64,000 nucleotides of DNA from the NCBI RefSeq assembly GCF_001649575.2, contig NC_051431.1, positions 4,788,354 through 4,852,353 of the forward strand, in the 5' to 3' direction. Every line of letters starts with the position of its first letter. Positions within the stretch are counted from its first letter, which is position 1. This document shows, piece by piece, positions 61,650 through 64,000 of the stretch. Made by a program: the position numbers and the translations under genes. Under the pieces are notes generated by a model that was not told the DNA's origin, did no database searches, and was given only the letters and a program-made list of their open reading frames with translations. The DNA is from Kryptolebias marmoratus (Eukaryota > Chordata > Actinopteri > Cyprinodontiformes > Rivulidae).

Positions 61650-63233
61650 AAAAATAAGCTCATGTATTATGAGTTAAAATAATTTATTTACAAAATAGAG
61701 TTTTGATTTTTTTATTCACCTATTCATGCATTTTACCCCAACTAGATGAAACTAATAGTTATTTATAAGATGTAGGCTGAACAGCTATTGACTTATTTTA
61801 TTCAACAACAGAACTTTTTACTTGGCTCTGATATTTCGGAGAATGGTACGCCAACACAGGGAAAAGGAAAAAAAAACTAATATTCCTATTTCTGCCATTA
61901 CGAACATGCAGAGATTCAAATTGGTCTGAACAGCAGAGTGATAATGATGTAAGTCAGCAAGCAACAACAGCACGTTATTCCTTTAACTCTTATAAAACAG
62001 TTTAAAAAGCCACAAGGGGCATGTCGAGGCAATCAGGAAACCTTTGGGAGAGGTGGGAAGGTAACTGAATTCACTGAGCATGCCACCCTCACAACTGAAC
62101 AAAACGTGCAAAATTTGATCTCTACGTGAACAAAGACTAATCCAGGTGAGGGTTTTTTTCACTGTGGAAAACGACTGAGATGGGAGGAAAGGCAAGTTTA
62201 TGTGATGGCAGTAATATTGTCAAGTCTTATCAGGGCTAGGCAACATGAGACTGAAGAAACGGTAGAAAGATATCGCTGTGGGTTCAATGCTATCCCTGGG
62301 GAGTCAGGGAAACTAACGCAAATCAAACTGGTCACAATCAGAATGACACAGAAATCACCCAGGCTTGTCAGGATCACTTAGCTTCACTCTGATACGAACA
62401 AGGCATGATGGGAGGTAGCAACCCATATCCTGTGCAAAAATGGCAAACCTTATCAAAACCGAGAAGTTTCTCACTGGTGTGCAGCTGTTACCTACAAAAT
62501 ATATTCAATAAGCAACAGAGAGGATAGCAAATCCATTTAGATTGTTTTAGTACTTAGCTGAGTACAAACTATGTATGCACAATTTGATTTAGCAACTGAA
62601 ACAACTCTTAAAAAATGAAAAGTTTTACAAAAGGCTGCCATAAATGAATTGGGAAAAATAAAACTTGTAACACTAACACTGAATCCATTTACAGAAACCC
62701 AAAAGGAATTATTCACTGGTATAAGTGTGACCTTTGGAAGTTGGATTGTATCACTACCCAATAAGGTGAAGGGATAAAATAAATCCAGTCAACGTAATTA
62801 ACAGATAGATATTGTATCATATCAGATTCACTGCTTCTGATATGTTGATCAAGCTACAGACTTTGTCTCTTACAATACCACTAGAGCAGGGATATCTAAT
62901 AAAACAAAAGCATAAATCATGCTATTAAATTTTCCATGCAGTCAGCCTAATTATAAAAAGTCAAATAAATAATTTTCAAGAAAACTGGACATAAAAAGTA
63001 ATAAATAGTATTATTTAAAAATTCCCCAAACAAAAATACAAAATATTAGGATTTCAGTCATTGGACAGCAAAACGAACACAGCAAGAGTGAATAAAAGAA
63101 GAAGGAATTAGTCCGTGTGTACCTGCTGGGGGCCCTCCCCATTGACCATGGCTGAGGGTGGTGGTGAGGCCAGGATTGGGAGTTCAGGGCTGAGAATCTG
63201 GCCAGACTCCAGAGGTGGCGTGCGATCTGCCAT
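22840..63233 (-). CDS. fndc3a: fndc3a: fibronectin type III domain-containing protein 3A (25 coding exons; whole gene span)
   Basis: Known family role: FNDC3A is a membrane-anchored multi-FN3 protein of the ER/Golgi and vesicle membranes, linked to cell adhesion and to spermatid-Sertoli contact; the molecular mechanism is poorly defined. Seen here: 25 coding exons, each bounded by AG/GT with matching phase, add up to 3717 nt after removing one extra base in exon 19, giving 1238 residues (human FNDC3A is about 1200). Order: proline-rich N-terminus (residues 1-170), basic and Gly-rich linker (171-285), nine FN3 domains (about 287-1175), and a C-terminal hydrophobic anchor (about 1215-1235) ending in QYFVIK. 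Motifs such as [30 protein letters not shown] and [14 protein letters not shown] are typical of FNDC3A rather than FNDC3B. The gene lies directly upstream of mlnr in the same orientation. One exon carries a +1 frameshift. The start is chosen by the match to the MA-start of the family and by good Kozak context (gacATGG). Confidence 0.95.
23164..24784 (-). other. fndc3a: fndc3a intron 24
   Basis: Holds a 150-codon open frame on the plus strand (23701-24153) with no recognised similarity, plus a GC-richer patch near 23.6-23.8 kb. Nothing else identified. Confidence 0.6.
24785..24909 (-). CDS. fndc3a: fndc3a coding exon 24 (start FN3-9)
   Basis: Acceptor ctcttcag, donor gtactc. Reads [20 protein letters not shown], then [20 protein letters not shown] and Q. 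Two bases in, phase 0 out. Confidence 0.95.
25680..25846 (-). CDS. fndc3a: fndc3a coding exon 23 (FN3 domain 8)
   Basis: Acceptor attgcag, donor gtaccg. Reads [20 protein letters not shown], then [19 protein letters not shown] and PPAPLK. One base in and one out. Confidence 0.95.
26040..26430 (+). repeat. GCTAAAA-type interspersed repeat, copy 3 (fndc3a intron 22)
   Basis: The best copy: many gctaaaagc, tagcagaatggtggctaaaa and aagtagc words, then gcaaatttcaaagaatg, gaagagatctcagtgtattt and ctattagaaac. The 3' part aligns by eye with 3.88-3.95 kb. Confidence 0.55.
26655..26867 (-). CDS. fndc3a: fndc3a coding exon 22 (end FN3-7, start FN3-8)
   Basis: Acceptor ctctcag, donor gtcagt. Reads [20 protein letters not shown], then [20 protein letters not shown] and [11 protein letters not shown]. 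One base in, two out. Confidence 0.95.
27702..28048 (-). CDS. fndc3a: fndc3a coding exon 21 (end FN3-6, most of FN3-7, acidic linker)
   Basis: The longest internal coding exon (347 nt). Acceptor catgcag, donor gttgga. Begins [19 protein letters not shown], followed by an acidic linker ([12 protein letters not shown]), then FN3-7 with [20 protein letters not shown] and HLQPDTSYR. Phase 0 in, two bases out. Confidence 0.95.
28829..28978 (-). CDS. fndc3a: fndc3a coding exon 20 (FN3 domain 6)
   Basis: Acceptor gcttttag, donor gtgagc; 150 nt, phase 0 both sides. Encodes [20 protein letters not shown], then GSMQVCYSG and [14 protein letters not shown]. Confidence 0.95.
29843..30011. repeat. (AAAGG)n pentanucleotide microsatellite
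   Basis: About five GGAGA units followed by roughly 27 uninterrupted GGAAA units and a degenerate end. It sits in fndc3a intron 19, and on the transcribed strand the CCTTT array starts within about 10 bases of the exon 19 splice donor. Confidence 0.97.
30019..30133 (-). CDS. fndc3a: fndc3a coding exon 19, carries a +1 frameshift as sequenced
   Basis: Acceptor ttccacag, donor gtgaga. Both neighbours join in phase 0, so the length should be a multiple of three, but it is 115 nt. From the acceptor the frame reads FGPLF then TGA. From the donor backwards it reads an open peptide, [19 protein letters not shown] to VVVSWE, that fits FN3-5/6. The conflict lies in the A run at 30120-30123 on the plus strand: three A's would restore the expected FGPLSE. 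It may be a sequencing error, an allele, or a real lesion. A downstream AG (exon start 30114) would restore frame while dropping six residues. Confidence 0.85.
30246..30421 (-). CDS. fndc3a: fndc3a coding exon 18 (FN3 domain 5)
   Basis: Acceptor ctctcag, donor gtgaga. Reads [20 protein letters not shown], then [20 protein letters not shown] and [10 protein letters not shown]. Two bases in, phase 0 out (GCT GGG then gtgaga). The next exon must therefore start in phase 0, which exposes the frameshift there. Confidence 0.94.
30611..30716 (-). CDS. fndc3a: fndc3a coding exon 17 (start FN3-5)
   Basis: Acceptor cttccaag chosen over the internal cag seven bases later, because it joins GGQSP to [16 protein letters not shown] in frame. 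Continues [15 protein letters not shown]. Donor gtgagt. Phase 0 in, one base out. Confidence 0.92.
31490..31900 (+). repeat. Interspersed repeat family A, partial copy (fndc3a intron 16)
   Basis: Two tail modules, gagatattttgctaacagac near 31.54 kb and a diverged gagatagtttgttaaaagac near 31.83 kb, with ggccattttgaattggg between. Ends caaaaacattatgtccacct and ctttcggcaat. Confidence 0.65.
32040..32158 (-). CDS. fndc3a: fndc3a coding exon 16 (FN3 domain 4)
   Basis: Acceptor gtttttag, donor gtgagt. Reads [20 protein letters not shown], then [19 protein letters not shown]. Separated from exon 15 by only 98 bp. Two bases in, phase 0 out. Confidence 0.94.
32257..32325 (-). CDS. fndc3a: fndc3a coding exon 15 (FN3 domain 4)
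   Basis: A 69-nt exon, acceptor tactcag, donor gttagt. Encodes [20 protein letters not shown] followed by LS. Two bases complete the W-E junction codon from exon 14; one base out. Confidence 0.94.
32525..33190 (+). mobile_element. Dead Tc1/mariner-superfamily transposon (fndc3a intron 14)
   Basis: Left end tacaaccccaatacc and right end aattagggttgta are inverted partners of the common fish TACAACCCCAATTCC family. The centre contains a transposase block readable as [20 protein letters not shown] and [17 protein letters not shown]. Most of the coding region is missing, with stops and deletions. The family name is not certain. Confidence 0.78.
33475..33613 (-). CDS. fndc3a: fndc3a coding exon 14 (end FN3-3, start FN3-4)
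   Basis: Acceptor ttaaccag, donor gtaagc. Reads [20 protein letters not shown], then [15 protein letters not shown] and SFKMAW. Phase 0 in, one base out. Confidence 0.95.
34618..34704 (-). CDS. fndc3a: fndc3a coding exon 13 (FN3 domain 3)
   Basis: An 87-nt exon, acceptor ctcccag, donor gtaagc. Encodes [20 protein letters not shown] and then HRSTKYKFR, the E-F strands with the tyrosine corner. Phase 0 on both sides. Confidence 0.95.
35812..35986 (-). CDS. fndc3a: fndc3a coding exon 12 (end FN3-2, start FN3-3)
   Basis: Acceptor ctccccag, donor gtatgt. Reads [20 protein letters not shown], then [17 protein letters not shown] and [11 protein letters not shown]. One base in, phase 0 out. Confidence 0.94.
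36172..36296 (-). CDS. fndc3a: fndc3a coding exon 11 (FN3 domain 2)
   Basis: Acceptor tctaaag. Encodes [20 protein letters not shown], then [20 protein letters not shown] and VS across the junction. Two overlapping donors are present (GTAAGG at 36176 and GTAAAG at 36171); only the downstream one keeps frame with exon 12. Phase 0 in, two bases out. Confidence 0.93.
36398..36451 (-). CDS. fndc3a: fndc3a coding exon 10 (FN3 domain 2)
   Basis: A 54-nt exon between acceptor cgacag and donor gtaaaa, encoding [18 protein letters not shown]. The DNGSKI motif is a family hallmark. Phase 0 on both sides. Confidence 0.95.
37020..37250 (-). repeat. GCTAAAA-type interspersed repeat, copy 4 (reverse; fndc3a intron 9)
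   Basis: Contains acttttagctagcaatttgc, ttttagctttaactcag, tcttcagcaaatttcagc and actcagcattcacaaaaaa; the tail resembles that at 230-290. Confidence 0.5.
37416..37554 (-). CDS. fndc3a: fndc3a coding exon 9 (end FN3-1, start FN3-2)
   Basis: Acceptor tccttag, donor gtatta. Reads [20 protein letters not shown], then the linker [11 protein letters not shown] and NTLSLQWK, the tryptophan core of FN3-2. One base in, phase 0 out. Confidence 0.94.
37632..37691 (-). CDS. fndc3a: fndc3a coding exon 8 (FN3 domain 1)
   Basis: Acceptor cactcag, donor gttggc; 60 nt. Encodes [20 protein letters not shown], including the L-x-P-x-T-x-Y core signature of FN3 domains. The flanking introns are only 104 and 77 bp. 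Confidence 0.94.
37796..37962 (-). CDS. fndc3a: fndc3a coding exon 7 (FN3 domain 1)
   Basis: Acceptor aatgccag, donor gtgagt. Begins [19 protein letters not shown], the A-B strands of FN3-1, has a Glu/Asp/Thr-rich loop ([11 protein letters not shown]), then [13 protein letters not shown]. Phase 0 in, two bases out. Confidence 0.95.
38865..38923 (-). CDS. fndc3a: fndc3a coding exon 6
   Basis: Acceptor ctcttcag, donor gttagt. Encodes [19 protein letters not shown], the acidic/hydrophobic lead-in to FN3 domain 1. Two bases complete the preceding Glu codon; phase 0 out. Confidence 0.93.
39390..39680 (-). CDS. fndc3a: fndc3a coding exon 5 (basic, Gly-rich linker)
   Basis: Acceptor ctttcag, donor gtaaag; 291 nt. 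Contains [13 protein letters not shown], a six-glycine run, the family motif SPPSSPQKS, and a polar tail ending [11 protein letters not shown] across the junction. Probably disordered, with a short basic helix. Phase checks against exons 4 and 6. Confidence 0.93.
39721..40485. mobile_element. Long-TIR DNA transposon or MITE interrupted by an assembly gap (fndc3a intron 4)
   Basis: The left arm (39721-39919) starts caggtgctggtcataaaatt; the right arm (40291-40485) is its near-perfect reverse complement, ending ccagcacctg. Arms are about 195 bp, with only a few mismatches visible. TA flanks both ends (atatata), consistent with a Tc1/mariner-type target duplication. The 372 N's replace the centre, so whether it codes for a transposase is unknown. 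Confidence 0.85.
39920..40291. other. Assembly gap (372 N)
   Basis: Run of N between two inverted arms; open frames drawn across it are artefacts. Confidence 0.99.
40624..40870 (-). CDS. fndc3a: fndc3a coding exon 4 (Pro/His-rich region)
   Basis: Acceptor cctcctag, donor gtgagt. Begins [20 protein letters not shown] and continues with a low-complexity Pro/His segment ([22 protein letters not shown]) and ends AHIFSDQ. The matching part of FNDC3A in mammals is also proline-rich. Phase 0 in, one base out. Confidence 0.94.
40980..41056 (-). CDS. fndc3a: fndc3a coding exon 3
   Basis: Acceptor attacag and donor gtgttc. Encodes [19 protein letters not shown] and then PPGYVSQ, a conserved proline-rich segment. 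The two-base start completes the split glycine codon from exon 2; phase 0 out. Confidence 0.95.
43410..44050 (+). repeat. Interspersed repeat family A, copy split by a SINE
   Basis: The left part (gaatgcatattgattgttgc to ctcagctactaccac) and right part (ttgaattttaggtaaatatc to gagatattttggtaatagac) are contiguous in the other copies of the family. The SINE lies between them. Confidence 0.7.
43544..43858 (+). mobile_element. tRNA-type SINE with target-site duplication
   Basis: Contains the Pol III B-box-like ggttcgagccc, then a body with ccccagggcagctgtggcta and a 3' end gataaagcgctatacaagtg. Flanked by taccac on both sides (43538-43543 and 43853-43858). The 5' tRNA-like A box is not clear, so the head may be truncated. 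I recall the body as a common teleost repeat, family not named. Confidence 0.75.
45195..45420. repeat. Possible hAT-like fragment
   Basis: Contains ctcatccacacgggaacac, ttcattcacacagacatgcg and gaaacgacccaaatg, words shared in style with the repeat at 950-1125. Boundaries are uncertain. Confidence 0.35.
46779..46798. repeat. (GT)n microsatellite
   Basis: Ten GT units within fndc3a intron 2, followed by a short G run. Confidence 0.95.
53159..53234 (-). CDS. fndc3a: fndc3a coding exon 2
   Basis: Acceptor ttacag and donor gtaagc. Encodes [19 protein letters not shown] followed by QFQCIT, the most conserved N-terminal block of the FNDC3 family. Phase 0 in, one base carried out. It is flanked by the two longest introns of the gene (about 12.1 and 9.9 kb). 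Confidence 0.95.
56205..56690 (+). mobile_element. LINE (non-LTR retrotransposon) relic, internally deleted
   Basis: Starts with an endonuclease-side fragment (tgggacatggaatgtcacct, read WNVTSL followed by GKEPEL) and jumps within about 30 bases to the reverse-transcriptase 3' part ([56 protein letters not shown]). At least one frame change and several substitutions show it is dead. The clade is not assigned; the motif order is that of a common fish LINE. Confidence 0.78.
61594..61646. repeat. (TA)n microsatellite
   Basis: 53 bp of perfect AT alternation in fndc3a intron 1; hairpin-prone. Confidence 0.98.
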
Positions 63234-63266
63234 GTCTCCCTCATTCACACCACTGAAGAGGTACTG
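63123..63266 (-). CDS. fndc3a: fndc3a coding exon 1 (start codon, residues 1-37)
   Basis: The ATG is at 63233-63231 in context gacATGG. The peptide begins [19 protein letters not shown] and ends GEGPQQ before donor gtacac at 63122; phase 0 out. The exon starts after acceptor gttgcag at 63267. The 33 bases upstream of the ATG stay open in frame (ending VNEGD), so they are 5' UTR or, less likely, a longer N-terminus from an exon outside the window. The acceptor is a tandem gcagcag, so the exact 5' edge may be 63266 or 63263. Confidence 0.88.
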
Positions 63267-64000
63267 CTGCAACGAAGACACAATGATCAATGAAAGGGTA
63301 TACAGTATGCATCACAAAGGTGTGTGACGTCATTGTCTTGGCAGTTATTTAGCCTGTGCTGATAAGGACATTTATCCAGAATGCCTTGAGGATGCGGCTT
63401 TTGTCAGACCATTAGTATATTATTCTTACTGCGTCACTACGGTTATTGACAAAAGTAAATGGTGAATAAAAAAAGCTACACATATATTACTAAACAATTA
63501 CTTATTGTGAATTCTAACCCTTTTTGTTTGTTTGTTCTGAAGGCTTTGAGAACGATAAGAGAAAATGTTTGAAATAGTTTGACACAACTTTGCACCACAT
63601 AATCTGATCTGTTCCATGAGGTCACCGAAAATGCATTTGGCAAAGAGAATGACTAAAAGCTTGAGCCAAGCAATTCTTTTTCTCACATTCACACAAGTGT
63701 TATCTTCTGTCAAGAAACACTAAATTCGTACCTTCTAATACATGTGCTGTTGGTCAAAGTGTAAATTCTGGCTATAATAATAAAATTGGCAGGATTATAA
63801 AAAGCTCTGATTCTGCCATGTGGACAGCTAGCTTGCTTGTTGCTCGTTCTGAGAGCCTTACAATCTCTGGACTTTTTGTAGCTTAGAATAAACACATTTT
63901 CAACATATTTACAGCTCTGATGTATTTGTACGTTTTGATAAATAGACATTTTGTTCAGTTCTAAAGGTTTCCCATGTATAAACCAAAAGACGATAATAAA

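Larger units (their letters stand above)
53235..63122 (-). other. fndc3a: fndc3a intron 1 (9.9 kb)
   Basis: Contains the LINE relic, a (TA)n tract and short CA/AAC microsatellites. The 54.4-55.4 kb part has several short open frames and is less AT-rich, but no promoter or alternative exon can be supported. Nothing else recognised. Confidence 0.75.

Noticed and set aside
22840..63233. Assigning the FN3 gene as fndc3b
   Set aside because: N-terminal and C-terminal words match FNDC3A more closely, for example [11 protein letters not shown] with NSEFKQ, and the MA-type start.

Overview
The window is vertebrate nuclear DNA, almost certainly from a ray-finned (teleost) fish. The coding exons are short, have GT-AG introns and encode vertebrate proteins. 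The non-coding sequence carries fish-type repeats: Tc1/mariner relics, a tRNA-type SINE, a LINE relic, palindromic MITEs and microsatellites. There is no prokaryotic gene organisation, CRISPR array or phage. The species cannot be named from the sequence.

Two protein-coding genes are present, both on the minus strand and head to tail. (1) fndc3a (fibronectin type III domain containing 3A) spans about 20.67-63.27 kb. I rebuilt 25 coding exons with consistent splice phases. The start codon is at 63233-63231 and the stop at 22842-22840. The product is 1238 residues once a single extra base in coding exon 19 is set aside: a proline-rich N-terminus, nine FN3 domains and a C-terminal membrane anchor. 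The 3' UTR is about 2.2 kb, down to a poly(A) signal at 20684-20689. Any upstream non-coding exon lies beyond the window. (2) mlnr (motilin receptor, a GHSR-family GPCR) spans about 12.47-17.43 kb. Two coding exons are split by one intron between TM5 and TM6, and a 5' UTR intron is possible. The fndc3a-mlnr pairing in the same orientation matches, from memory, the human 13q14.2 order, and it supports mlnr over ghsr. The two genes have no evident functional link.

Layout: 1-10.96 kb is intergenic with no recognisable gene; it holds repeats, a hairpin-forming palindrome and a MITE. 10.96-12.24 kb is a dead Tc1-like transposon. 12.47-17.9 kb is mlnr, whose intron is full of copies of one interspersed repeat family. 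17.9-20.66 kb is a short intergenic spacer with GGAA and TG-type microsatellites. 20.67-63.27 kb is fndc3a. Its introns hold a second Tc1/mariner relic (32.5-33.2 kb), a long-TIR element interrupted by an assembly gap (39.7-40.5 kb), a SINE nested in an older repeat (43.5-43.9 kb), a LINE fragment (56.2-56.7 kb) and a (TA)n tract (61.6 kb). Assembly gaps lie at 22176-22214 and 39920-40291.

No new biological system is evident. The items most worth checking are the one-base frameshift in fndc3a exon 19, which sits about 115 bp from a pentanucleotide repeat abutting its splice donor; a possible truncated five-TM mlnr isoform made by intronic polyadenylation; and several interspersed repeat families I cannot name.
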